Below are positions 42,061 to 54,545 of a stretch of 64,000 nt of DNA, piece by piece. Both the position numbers and the translations under genes were made by a program. This DNA is from Lithospermum erythrorhizon (Eukaryota > Streptophyta > Magnoliopsida > Boraginales > Boraginaceae): contig JADFUC010000892.1 in assembly GCA_019722365.1 (NCBI GenBank), positions 620,001 through 684,000 on the forward strand. Reading direction: 5' to 3'. How positions within the stretch are numbered: the stretch's first letter is position 1; each line of letters starts with the position of its first letter. Under the pieces are notes generated by a model, which was not told the origin of the DNA, ran no database searches, and saw only the letters and a list, made by a program, of their open reading frames with translations.

Positions 42061-44230
42061 TTATACAATAATTGCATACGATATGTTTTCTAAAATTAGT
42101 ACTATTATTACTATTACAACTCACTATCTGAGTTTATTTTGGTAATTTCAAAACTTATCGTCTATGTATTAGTGATGCATTGGCCCTGTGATATCGTGTG
42201 ACATTAAACAACACGGTGTGAAAGGTGTCCCACAAGTGTTAGTTTGACTCGTGACGTATACAACACTTTTTGAACTATGTTGCAACTACAATTACACGCT
42301 AGAAATATCATGTATCGCAACCTGGGCATGACATAAGAACAATTTGACGTATGAAACCACACGAAATAGTCCGTGTTTCACTTATATGAGGACCATCCCA
42401 GGGACTCACTTATTACAAGCACCATACGAGTCTTCTGCGATTAACCGGACACTTACATCGGTGGGATTGACCATCTCAATCTATCTTCTTTGTGATGGCC
42501 ATGGTGGGAATATAATATTTTCGAACATTTTATTTATTTACCTAATATAAAAAAAATGCATAAAGTATATATTCTTTGTAAATATATAATACTCGTAACA
42601 TAAAGTACTCCGTATATCTTAGGGCAAAATCGATCGTGTTCCGTTAACATGCCTCCATCAACAATAAATATTACGGAGTATTGGAACGTTAAAACAATAA
42701 CAAATTTAGTATATCATGTTCAATATAAGAGCAAGATGCTAAAATTGAGAGTTACGTGAATTATCAAGTTATGTAATCACTCGAACACCACAACAACTAT
42801 ATTTTCACAATTGTGAGTGTAACACCATTTACTATATACTCACTTCACATAAATAAATTATACACCGATAATGATATTTAATGCCGCTAGATCTAAATCA
42901 AAAAACTAAATCAATAAAAAACCATTTTCTGTTAGATCCAAATTTTGATCTAAATTATACAATCAATAAAAAACCAAATCAAATGTCACATTTAATGCCG
43001 CTAGATCTAAACATTATATTGTTGTCTTGTTAGAAGCATCCATGCACCTACATGCATTTTATGTCTTTTTTCTCTATATCCATAGTTTCCTTTTTTTGAT
43101 AGATATCCTGGATTTCTTAATGGCTACTTTTCTTTTCCCCATGAACTATTCTTTATCTTCTTATATTCACCTCTAAAACTATTATCTTTTCAATCTTATT
43201 CCCTAAGCTGTCATTCTTTTCAAATTACCCCTTAAAATCAAGTTATTCTATTAAAATTGACGAAATACTTTTTAATAGAAGGATAAATTTGAAATTACAT
43301 ATACATTAGATATTTGAGGTATTTTTTAAAAATAGATTCTAACACGTTTACAAATTAAAATACACACACCCGCTCCCCTCGAAATACCGCGCGCGCTTCT
43401 TTATGTACTCGTCCCCAGGTCCCGTCATGCAAATCCCCAAAACAACCGCTTTAATATGAAATTTCAATTTTTTCTATCTTATAGTCTGACTCCTCAAATC
43501 CAATCTTTGATGGCCTAAAAGTTCCAAAATTCAACTTTAGTAAAAATGGAGTTTATGACATGAAAAAAGAAAATGCAAGGTATGTTGTGTATTAACTATT
43601 AATCTTTCCAAAATATAATTGTATCGTTCTATTTAAATCGGATAATATTTTGCATTATGTATTTCACAATTTTGGTAATTGAAAGTTAGTTAATTGCCCA
43701 ATTTTTCAAAAATCTAATGAACCGATGCTTTTGCATATGAGAAAAGGATTGTTATACTGCACAACTTGGTAAAATAGAAGAAATTCACATTAAGTTAGTA
43801 CCTGTTGATGATGGAATTGGAGGCCCGCGGCGATGGATGTCACAGTTCGTTAAGGGGGTGGAAGGAGGCGATATGATAAGGTTGGATTTGGTATTTTGTA
43901 GAGGGATGATGGTGATTTCTACATGGGTGGGAGGCGGGGGGTTAGAGGGGTGTATTTTAATCTATAATTTGTTAATCTATTTTCAGAAATATCCGCAATT
44001 TCAAATTTATCTTTATATTAAAAAATATTTTCTCAATTTTAATAGAAAAACTTGATTTTAAAGAGCAATTTGAAAAGAATGATAGTTTTAGGGTGCAAGA
44101 CTAAAAAGATAATAATTTTAGGAGGTAATATGAAAAGATAGTGATAGTTTAGAGATAAAAAGAAAAGGAGCCTTTCTTAATCTCTCGGAATCTTCCTCTC
44201 ATTTTCACATTTGTCCATCTTTTGTATATA
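42061..44230. other. Intergenic with a 114-bp direct repeat; no gene recognised
   Basis: TTTAATGCCGCTAGATCTAA occurs at about 42877 and again at about 42991, flanking an AT-rich segment with AATCAATAAAAAACC repeated. Words such as GTGTGAAGTCACACCA (41360) and CGTGTGACATTAAACAACAC (42195) hint at inverted repeats. No coding exon is recognised. Confidence 0.45.
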
Positions 44231-44260
44231 CTAGTAAATTCGTACGTGCGTTGCACGTGG
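44231..44260 (-). mobile_element. Helitron-type 3' terminus
   Basis: On the minus strand the text reads ACGTGCAACGCACGT, a 6-bp stem with a 3-base loop (44244-44258), then ACGAATTTA, CTAG and T. A GC-rich hairpin about 10 bases before CTRR followed by T is the standard Helitron 3' end, and GTGCAACGCAC is close to common plant Helitron hairpins. The element body would extend to higher coordinates, towards the DUF4378-like gene. I could not place its 5' TC end. Confidence 0.6.
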
Positions 44261-44735
44261 AACACATATGACGAGAAACAATAATCATTTATCAATTATG
44301 AAGTACTATCATCTTAATGTATGCTAATTGTTAAGAAAATAAACTAATATATTATTATATTTTACATATTATTTTCCTTTTTATTTTCATAATATACATT
44401 AGGTCTTATGTTACACATTAGGTCTTTTTTATGTTTAGTGACTTTTAACTCTCATTGTTATTTAATTATTATTGAAATTTTATAATTATTAGATGTGTTA
44501 TAATTCATTGCATTTAGGAGAATCAATTTAGACATTACAAAAGTTTCTTCCAACTATATTATCCACAACTATGTTATCCACACTTTTATAAGTATATAGA
44601 TTCATCATCTTCTTCATTCTTCACTCTCCAATCTCACTCACAACCATCAAAACTAACATTCAATTTCCTCCTCTCCCTTTTTCACAAACATTTTTTTTGT
44701 TTTTTGAAGTTCACAAATTGAAGTCTTGATATTTA

Positions 44736-45913
44736 ATGGCAAATTCATACCTTAAAGGAAACTTGTCATCAATTGAGTATAGGCCAAAGTTGCTTAAAGA
44801 TTTCCTCAAAGATGATTCAACAAATGATTTTGGATTATCATACCCTCTAAAACCATGCAAACAAGTTGTACAAAATCAACACTTAATTGCCTTCAAAAGA
44901 GCAAAGTCAAGAGCTACAACTTCAACCATTTTAGCAATTCATAAAGCTTCAGAAATTTTCATCAAGACCCTTAAATATTTTCCATTTTCATCCCCATCAA
45001 TTTTATCAAGAAACATTTCTATCATATGCAAAGGGAGAACACAGAATCAAATGTCAAAGTCAAGGACATTTTACGGTGGAGATCATCCAGGGACTTGGTT
45101 GTAGAGGAATCAACACCATTGGATCATTGCTACTCACCTAGTAGGCATACTACTATCACCACAGCTTCGACAGGGTCAACGCCATGCAGTAGTGCGTTGA
45201 CTAGCTCGAGTTCAAGTTGGTGTGAAAGTGATTTTAGTGCAGAGGATTATTATGGAGAAAACTCGACGAAAAAGGCTAATATGCTACTAGAAAAATCACC
45301 AAAAACGACGATGGAAAATGTCATTTCTATCTCGTAAAGGACTATAAACGACAGGGAAATGACAGAAAGTTTTCTCGATGAGGGTATCGTGGAGAAGAGA
45401 ACAATGGAAGAGATAGATGAGCAATACACCCCTGTTTCTGTTCTTACTTCTCCATTTCAAGAAGATAGAGAATTCAATTACCATTATGGATTTGAAAATA
45501 ATCAGAGTAAAGTTAAAGCACAAAAACAAGTAAATGAAACAGAAGAAAAAGCAAGGCAGCTATTTCATCATCTTAAGGGAACAATTGTTGCAAATAGTTA
45601 TGATTCCTTAATGCAAGATAATTTCCTAATGGATTTCTTTTGGGAAGAGTTGAGTACAAACAAGAAAGACGAAAAGGACGAGTTGCTTGAGGGGAAACTT
45701 GTAGCTACTGCACAAGATTGGTTGAGAGGGGTACAAGAAGGATGTTATGTATGGACAGAGGAGAACAAGAGGGAGAATTATGTTAAAGAAATGGAGAAGG
45801 GGTTGAAATGGACCAAGCATGAGGAAGAGAAAGAAGAAATGGCTTCGGAACTAGAGAAACTAGTGTTGAATAGCTTAGTTGATGAGGTTCTCTTTGATCT
45901 CATTACTCTGTGA
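44736..45913 (+). pseudogene. DUF4378-like plant protein gene with a frameshift and an in-frame stop
   Basis: The first frame, from ATG 44736, encodes LLKDFLKDDS, FKRAKSRATTSTILAIHKAS and PFSSPSILSRNIS. About 45020-45045 the sense moves to another frame (TESNVKVKDILRWRSSRDL), which continues with a Ser/Thr-rich run and SSSSWCESDFSAEDYY. A TAA at 45335-45337 interrupts this frame, yet it goes on with DEQYTPVSVLTSPFQEDREF. The C-terminal part, characteristic of DUF4378 proteins, holds DFFWEEL, VATAQDWLRG, and ELEKLVLNSLVDEVLFDLIT. Function of the family is poorly known; some members (LONGIFOLIA/TRM) act at microtubules, but this short type is uncharacterised. No intron with usable sites repairs the frame change. 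Either two sequence errors or a recent pseudogene. The gene converges on the SPX-MFS gene 257 bp away. Confidence 0.75.
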
Positions 45914-46169
45914 GCTTAATGTATCAGTAGGATAAACACTATTACTAACATTTTATCAATATATACTAATTTATTGAGAACCGAGTCCTACATTGGTTGA
46001 TTAATCTTAGTTTTATGCCGGTTATGTCGCTTTTAATGCTTTTAAGTGATCGCATGTTATATTTTGTGCGACACTCTGGATGGTATCGTGATGGAGTTCG
46101 ATAAAAGGGAAATTAGTTAATATTTACATAAGATGTTCATAAGTATTCAGTTCTAATGAGGCAAAGTTA

Positions 46170-49100
46170 TCAGTACAGTGAATTGTAAGTATAGAAAGTG
46201 GCTGCGATACATGATATGCAGATCATTAATGAAGGCAAGAGAGTAGTATTTAAAAGCCTGCTCATCCCCCAGTATCCAGCCAGGGTGATTGTACCATCAG
46301 CAATGACTCTAGCCAGCGTGCCGGCTTCTGTTGAAAGTAATCCCGCGTTGTATGTCCCTCTTGAAAGTCGAGATGACATTACTCGCGATAGGAGGGATAG
46401 ATTGACGCCTGCATTGTTCAAAATTAGTTGCGCAAACTAGATTCCTTGGTCTTTATTCACATCTCCCTTGTAGTATGTATGTTTATGTCTTTATGAGTTC
46501 AGGATTACCTTCAAGGACCTCTGCAAATACAAACGTGATGAGAGCCGAGCAGACATACTGTGGTATGGTGTATGGTGTTACTATCTGGAAGCTCAAGACT
46601 ATGCCCAGTAGTACCAAGATTTGAGATGCCAGCAGAACTTGTCTGCGTCGAATTCATCCATAACAGTGTATCAGCATTGCATAACTAGCAAAGGATTTAC
46701 AATTAATTAAGCATAAACAGTTGTTCATACAATTATCACCTTTCTTCAAATATATTGCTGATGTAGCTTCCCACAAATATATTGACTGGAAGGACAGTTA
46801 AACCAAGGCAAGCCAGGAATACTGCAACATTGCTGGATGACCACACGAAATAGTACGATGTGATAACGCTTGACTCAGCAAGTAGAATCTCCATAGCATA
46901 TTTGAGCATGAAGTATATAAGAAGTTGGACCTGTTAATCAGTGACGTTAAAAGAAGACACGATTCTCGACTTAGATCCAACTTGGAAAATATGTCATGTT
47001 ACGAATTGATCAAAAACAGAGAAACTAAGACCTTAACAGATGGTGTAAGCAACTTATAAGCTGAGACAACTGAATTAACAGGTTTTTGTATTTCTTCAGA
47101 TTCTTCTGAAATGTCACAATCTCGTTCTTCTTCATTCTGTTGCTTTGGCTCCAGAGAATCTTGAACTTCGCCTTCATCTTCATCATGTTGCTTCATGTCC
47201 GGCAGTGAAAGTAAGGATTGCGTGATGCTCCCATTTTCCAAGTCACCAGATTTAGTTGAGCCTGTAAAAGAAATTTAATGTTTCATCTGAAAGCTGCAGT
47301 TGAAGTTGATCACACAAATCAACTTAAATGTGTATAGAAAATCATAGCGTCAAAGAAGATACTGCATCCAAACATGATTCTCTAGTCAAATTGTATTTAA
47401 CACTATTACTGAGACCAACATAATCTCGTTTTGCGGAACCTAGGTATAACTTAATAAAAGAGAGACTCCCATGAAGATAAGTAAACAAAAAAATAACTGA
47501 GATCAGATTGTACAAGTTTTGGAGCTCCGCACAGAATTTTCTGTGTCTTCAAATGAAGGCTCTCTGAACGAGATGCACAACCACAAAAGATAGACAAGCC
47601 AAGCGAAAGCCATGATCCATCCAGGTAAAGTTACTTCATTAAACGTAATTTTGAATATCGTAAACCTAATCTGAAGAATGCCAGCAAGAGCAGGACCACA
47701 CGCCATTCCAAGTGCACTGGCACTAACAAATCCAGCTGAAGCCTTCATTCGGATTTTGAGGGGTACACAATCACTTATATATCTCCGATTGACAGCCCTT
47801 GCGGAGCCTAATCTGAAATGATAAATATTGGACACTCCTCAAAATCATGTTTATAACTAGTCAAGACTCCTAAGTCCTGTTAATGGCCCTTGCGGAGCCT
47901 AATCTGGAATGATAAATATTGGTCTCTACAAAATCGTGCTTAGAATTAGTCAATTCACAAGCAGTATTGTATGCTACTGACAAAATTTGATTGTCCAACA
48001 TATGATAATAATTTAGAAGGAATATGATTTTCAACAAAACTCTTTCATGATAATTTTAAAGGAAGTAGTTCATAAACAGAAGATGAAATATTGGCTTACC
48101 CACAAAATATGCGACCTATCAGGAGAATATATATTGAGTTAAGATCATACGCAAGTGCGTACATGGTGTTCCCAATGAGAAGAACAATGCTGCTGAATAT
48201 GAGAGGTCTTATGTAGGACTTGTTTGACCATGCACTAAAATAAACTGAAGAAAATATTTGAGCAAAAGCCATTGACCCAATAACAGTTCCACAAATGGTT
48301 GCTGCAGCACCAAGAGCCATAGAATAGTTGTCCGCCGTAGGAACAATTATATATGAATTCACCATGTACAAAAAGGTGTTGGCCAAGTTTAAGAGAAGGG
48401 ACATGATGTGGTATTTTTCATTGATAGCATAATCCTCAGCTGAAGTTGGCAACTCTTCTGACATAATAAGTGCATGTTTTCCCAAATATTGAAGATAATT
48501 TGTTGAGCTTGACAGACGGTCTACCGCTGCTTTAATATTCTCCACGACAGGATCCTGTAAATAACGCAATTGTAAAACCAATGACTTAATTTAGTTGAGC
48601 AACATTACTGGCAAGGAAATTGACATTGTAAGAAAATTAATAAAACAAACTTAAATTCATGCACACGGTACTTGGAATAAATTATGAAAGCTATGCCTTT
48701 CATCAGAGGTAAGACAATGAACATTTGTAATTCTTTCCTTAAAGGATTCCTTCCAGCATTTATCTATAGACTAATTTGACATTTTGATTACTAAATATGT
48801 AGACCTCATGGTATCACTCAGAATTACGAATTTGTGATGCATACTACCATAATTTTATTTGAAGACTTACAATAATGATCAAATATGCTCTGGGGTAACT
48901 GATTAAAAGGTGTAAGAAATTGCCTGAATTGAGAGGGAAGGCTGATCATATATGGATACATATTGTCCTTGATAATGTTGAAGATCTGCAAGATTGCGGG
49001 ATATAGTCCCTGCGACTGCTGAAATGCCCTACACGAAACTTATTCAATTTTTAGTCAATCTTTGGGAGAGATAATACTCTTTAACTATATATCAAGTTTA

Positions 49101-50083
49101 AAGATCCTCATAGCTAGTTTGAGCAATGTGAATGTAGGCATTCACTCGAAAAACTAACAGATATTAAGTTCGGTTTATTACCACATGCTTAAAGACTTGT
49201 TTCAGCTGGGAATAAGGATGATTTGCTCGAGTTTTGACATAATAATTTGTGAATTGACATCCAAATCTTTTATCAAACTTCTTCAATATCTTGCGCACGC
49301 CAATTGCATTCATTTCAACAAAAACCAACAGCCTTAACAGATCTTGCCCCACGTCTCTATATGCCCTCTGTAGTTCAGGTACATCTAAACTAGTCTGCTG
49401 CTGTGAATCAACATTTTGTCTTTCTCCGAGATGTGACAACCTGGTAGCAAGATTTCCTTGTTGCTCCAACAGAAACAGAACAAGCTTCTCAATCTGAAAT
49501 TGAATATATATACTCAAACTTCATGCATCTTATCATAGATCATTGTGATGACTATATCCTGAATATTCTATTATGGAACGTGAAGTGGCCAAAATTATAG
49601 ATAAATGGGCAAAGAGCATAATATCATAAAAGTTAGCTAAGCCTATAAGCATGGCTCAACACACTCGATTTTGACATAAAGTGCAAATAAAAGGGATCAG
49701 ACCCTACAAAGAAGTAATCAAATATTGGCTTCATCATATGATACCTGCTTATCAAGAATCCTTGAGAAATCCTTAAGAACATATGTTTGATTTTCAGACG
49801 ATTCTTCAATCTGCCTAACATATTGATTTACCTTTTTCTTCATCAACTTGTAGTCAATGTAGCATCTACAAAAAAACCATATCAAGGCAAACAAACAAGC
49901 CAACATAAACACCATAAAATTCTAATCAATTACAAAATTCAATAAATATTTACATATGCTTTGATTTCAACACAGTGATTAGAAGTGGTGAAATAATTAA
50001 CAGGGGTCCAATTAATTTAAGCAAACATACCCTTGCCACTCCTGAATTTGTGATTCTTTAAACTTTTTTCCAAAAGCTACCAT
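46170..50083 (-). CDS. PHT5: SPX-MFS vacuolar phosphate transporter (PHT5 / VPT family)
   Basis: Tonoplast phosphate transporter: an N-terminal SPX domain senses inositol pyrophosphates and an MFS domain carries phosphate into the vacuole. Ten exons (minus): 50031-50083, 49745-49865, 49182-49493, 48924-49028, 48100-48554, 47514-47812, 47032-47261, 46740-46930, 46509-46642, 46170-46408. All phases match and give 712 residues, near the 690-710 usual for the family. [35 protein letters not shown] with the Lys cluster, and [11 protein letters not shown] (Lys surface). Membrane segments include [34 protein letters not shown], then [20 protein letters not shown] (MFS signature loop) and [21 protein letters not shown] large acidic loop ([20 protein letters not shown]) separates the two halves. 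The family residue YY after WQG reads CY here. Intron 4 has a GC donor. No disruption seen. Confidence 0.95.
47794..47955. repeat. Tandem duplication copying the exon 6 acceptor of the SPX-MFS gene
   Basis: CCCTTGCGGAGCCTAATCTG followed by AATGATAAATATTGG occurs at 47796 and again at 47887, 91 bp apart, with about 70 bp of homology each. On the minus strand each copy is a complete 3' splice site plus the first codons of exon 6 (CAG/ATTAGGCTCCGCAAGGG). Only the 47812 site continues as coding. Splicing at the upstream copy (47903) would run into a TAG after about 10 codons. Confidence 0.85.
48555..48923 (-). other. GC-AG intron 4 of the SPX-MFS gene
   Basis: Exon 4 ends CCCTCTCAATTCAG and the intron starts GCAATTTCTTAC. 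The acceptor is TTATTTACAG before GATCCTGTCGTGGAG. The family sequence [19 protein letters not shown] demands this exact join. No GT lies within 25 bases downstream that would give a better fit. Confidence 0.75.
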
Positions 50084-50999
50084 TTTTCACCACTGCAATA
50101 TACCTCTATATATTTATCTGTATGCAAGAAAAACATAATATAAATAGAAACATGAATATTATCAGGAGAAAAATACAGACCATTAACCAACATTAAACTC
50201 CTAACAGTAATACTCATTAATATTGAAGATCAACATTATTGTATTGTCTTCTCCAATAAATCCAAAATCATGAAAAATAAATTAATCTCATCAGCAGGAC
50301 TAATCCAAGAAAAATATCATTACAAATCCAAACATTATAGTGAAATGCATACACATGGTACCATTGCAATGCCAAAAAGTACAACTCTCATACAACTATA
50401 TTAACATTAACATTAATACCAATTTCTTAATATACTTTCGCCTAAACTAGAATTTAGCCTGACAATACGCAACATTACCCGAAATCGCTTCCGACCGATT
50501 AAAAATGAAAAAGTAAAGAATTGTCCCAATTACCACAAGCATTTAGATATTTTCAGTCGACATTTACAAGCATAAAACCGCCCCTGGGCTGATCACCTAT
50601 CTTTAAATTGTTCCCAATGATCATCTATCTGCCACGCGACGAACAACACGCGACTTTCTGTGTTATATGACATTTTTGTTTTTCACTTAATCGCATTTAA
50701 AGCGATCGATCGGAACTTTTTCAAAGATACGACGACGATGGGCTTCTAAACATGATCGAGACTCCAAACATTTGAAACATCAGCATGTTACCGACTCCAG
50801 AATATTGGTGTGAAATATAACTGGCGAATTTAGCCGGCTCAATATTTAAATATTATTAATTACCCAAATACTTTCGATATATAGTTCAAGGCCCAAGCTT
50901 GTCGGGCTTCAGCTAATAAGCCTATTATGTAGCTTATCAAGCATTTATTTAGGAACACATAATCATGAAAAGCGAAGACTCATTAATTCTCTCATTATC
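50084..50999. other. 5' flank of the SPX-MFS gene, leader and promoter region
   Basis: AT-rich DNA upstream of the start at 50083. No P1BS element (GNATATNC) could be called with confidence by eye. Sequence near 50580-50760 turns more GC-rich (CCGCCCCTGGGCTGATCACC, GCCACGCGACGAACAACACG), perhaps the edge of repeat DNA. No coding exon seen; a leader intron is possible. Confidence 0.35.
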
Positions 51000-53900
51000 T
51001 ATAAATACCTCACCATGTTATTATCTCTATTTTTATAAATTTCTAATTTACTACTTTCTAGTACATTCACTAAAAATATAACACAACTGACTGTTGGGAT
51101 GCTCTGTGATCTGACTCCATGGTCAATGCTTTCGTGTAATTACGTATGACCAAATTGGACTCAAGAGGACTTCCAGACGTTAGAACCACCCGCCATTCAA
51201 AATAGACTAAGAGACGCTTGTCGCACCCGATCATCTGCATTTGCAGCAGAGTCCTATAAGAATATCAAGTCCCCGTAATGTAGAAATACGTCGAGATTTA
51301 GCATCCAACTGCCTGGAAGAACGGGCGAATTATCGCTCTCACGCCTGGCCCGAAACGACAAAGTTGGAACAAGGCTTAATATAACATGTCGGGTCAGATT
51401 CATACAGTAACAACCCGCCAAATGAACAACACGGCTGCCTCCAATACCTTAGGATATCGAGGCCGAATACAAAGCATGGCTGACGAGCAATTAAACAGAG
51501 CGGTGAAAGGATAGTACAATCATCTATATACACACATAACACCGACACGGTAAATTCTACCGAGAGTAGTGCCCCTCACAATATAATATGAAACTACGAG
51601 AAGCCGCCCAACGTGTCTGCAGTACCTTCACAAGTGCGCTCGCAATTTCAGTTGATCCGCTACTCAAAAGTTGGCCAAGGCAACAAGAATTAGAGGATAT
51701 TAAAGAAATGCATTTAAAACATTCATGCTAACCACTATTTATAAAAAAAAAAAAACGCAAAATGAAAAGGTCACATGTGATAGGCTTGACGCGGGTATCA
51801 CATCATAAGTTTCTGTATTTACCTAATTTACCCAATTTATTGAACGGGCGATCTCATAAAGCATTTACAAGGATTCCTAGGTAAAATGATAATCAAGATT
51901 CAATGATCCGGATATATGCCAAAGCTTTTCAAACAATTTTACGGACGCCTAACGGATGCAGAGACATGGCCTGCCTCTTCAAATCCATAGATTCTGTATC
52001 AAGAGACGGCGGACGATTCATTGCAAAGTTTGATCTACCATACAAAAGCATTAGGATGAGAGGGAATTCAATGGATATCCAACAAGCGTCCCAACCAAAC
52101 CTCAAAAGTTATCAAAAGTGATATAACGACATTCATAACTATACCGAAGTTAACAAATAAAGTAGCATATACATGGCATTTTATCGCTGGTTAATACGGA
52201 ACATAAAGAAGATTTGGTTTTGGAAACCTCTGCTTCAAGGATGAACTCACAAATAGCGGTTGGGACAGTGACGTAGAACTGAGTGAGCTAAGAATATGCC
52301 AAGGAAAAGAGGAAGATCGGGTCGCCGCGAAGGCACCCGGCTGGGAAAGAATTCAACGATTGTAATAAGTTCCAAGCGGGCGGAACTAAGTGAGCCTTTG
52401 CTTGGGGTAAAAGCGGTTAGCGCCAACGCACGCAAGATTCTATAAATAGGTCAATTCCCATTGCGGCGCCGCAGAGCGTGTTTATGCCTTCAGACAAGTT
52501 AGTGGCATGGTTATTTCAACCATCCCTACACGCAACTATAAAGCATGGTGATAGCTACGAGACCAACAGGCGGATTTGCCCGGGGCACGGTTAACGCCAC
52601 TAAGAACTTATTCTAGCAAAGGACGTGGCGAAAAACTGGCTTCCATGCGATAGATTCCATATATACCAAGGTCCATCCCGCTAAAGGACTTTCATTATAG
52701 GGACGGGCCTCCACAAATAAAACTGCCCCGCTTCTAAGGAAAGGCCATTTTGCCAAACGAAGGAATGGAAAAGATTGCCTAAAATGAACTAAATCTTCAT
52801 CCGGGGTGCGACACCGTAAAGAGTCGCTAATAACGCGGAGCGCCACCGATGACGTTGTTAACCTCGCTGGGCAGCCCTGCCTGAGCCCGAGGGAGTAGTA
52901 TGTGCCCGACGACGCGCGGTAAGCGTGATGGATGACGAATCGCCAAAGGCTCAAGATAAATAACATCCGACCCAGCGGGTTTCCCTATGCCTCGGCCGCT
53001 CAACCGATTCGCCACCTCCCGAGTCACATCCTTCCAGAATCGCTATGTTAGCAAATGATCATGGTCCTTGAAAATGTCTGTCGCTAATAGTAAACTCGCA
53101 CTCCAATCAAGGTATATAATCTAAAGAATGCAAAGAGTGTTAGGTTCTATTAATATAACGGGCGAGTCGGGCCTCGGTTAAATTGCTTTGTCGAAAGTGG
53201 ACGCAGGGTGATTTCTGGTTGGGAATCAACAAGGCCACCTCGCAATCATAGAAGACAAAGCAGGTTAAACAAAAAGGCATCACAAAGAATCATCATAGAC
53301 TAAAAGTGAACATATTCGAGAAAAATTGGGTGCGCTCCAGTTAATATTGGAATTTCAAACTAGACTTTTCACTTTCAAACAATTAACCTGAACCCAGGGC
53401 ACAAAACTCCTCAAACATCAAACCTAATCTATTACAAATACCTTAATAACAGCGAAAATACACATGCGAAAAATTTAACAAAATCTAAAGCAAAATACAG
53501 GGATTTTGGAGGAATGGGAAGACTCATGAAATTCTACGGTTGAACACGAAAAAGACATGTTAACACTCATCCCTATCTTCAAACATTATGTTTTAAATTT
53601 CCCAACAATCTCTTAAACATCATCAATTCCACCACCGCGATACAAGATCCTAGAAATCTCAGCCACAATTATCCATAAATATTATTACCCCGCAAAAACC
53701 CCCAAAACTAAAAACCCTTATGATCGACATTTGAAAAAACCGACACAGATGCATAATTATTTAATAAGTACGCGTAACCGGGGAAGGATTACTAAGGCAG
53801 CATAAAACTTATATAGACAATAAAAGTGGTTATTGCTGTCCGCTTATGATTAGAGGAAGAAGATCAAAATGTCAGTAGCGGTTATGATGGGGTTTGATTT

Positions 53901-54545
53901 ATAAATATCCAAAAGCCGCAGAAAGAAGCTGTGAAAGATGAAAGCGTCGGTTAAGCCGCTGAAAAGAAGTACAAGTTAGGACAGAAAGTACTTTTTATGT
54001 GGCTTATAACCCATCGGGTCGGATCATGATCGTGAGGTAGGACACTTGTACAAGGAGTGGTCCGGGTCTCCTACGGGCCGGTGAATCAACAGATAATAAA
54101 CCGGCAGTTTTTGAGGACGCCTTGTCCAAATAGCGATACTTATCAAATATGCGGTTTTCCTCCAATATACGATATGTGTCCAAAGGCGAACCTTTATCCA
54201 ATGAGTGGTTCTCGTCCATAGGATGTATCCTTAAACATCCCCATGCACGTTAACCATTCGTAGGGGAAGGCAACGATATATATAGTTTCGAGCGGCTAAG
54301 CCCAAGTCGTTGGCTCAGGTCACACCATCGTTTGGTGTCTTGATCGCACTCGCGGGGTCAGCTTTCGTGTACTACGGCGGATTTCAAGTTTTGGACTCCT
54401 GTGATTTGCTATCGCAACCACCCCAACATTCCAAGGGCATCATGAGGTTTCATTTCATTCAGCCGACTGCATAAAGTCTCATAAGAATATGAAGTCCTCG
54501 TAATGTAGAGTCCCGTTGAGACGGTAGTCCACCTGTAGTGATTAT
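51000..54545 (+). mobile_element. Degenerate LTR retrotransposon (same family as 8250-12740), copy 2
   Basis: The LTR pair is supported by AAGAATATCAAGTCCCCGTA with ATGTAGAAATACG (51257-51290) against AAGAATATGAAGTCCTCGTA with ATGTAGAGTCCCG (54483-54520). Preceding blocks also match (GCTTTCGTGTA at 51129 and 54363; GATGCTCTGTGATCTGACTC against GGTGTCTTGATCGCACTCGC). The internal part is collinear with copy 1, up to TTTATGTGGCTTATAACCCA with TCGGGTCGGATC (53994) against TTTATAGGACTTAGAAACCA with AACGGGTCGGGT (12000). It is GC-richer than the flanks and lacks any intact gag or pol frame. A large retrotransposon derivative, as in plant LARD-type elements, is the likeliest reading. Outer borders are approximate. 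Confidence 0.6.
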
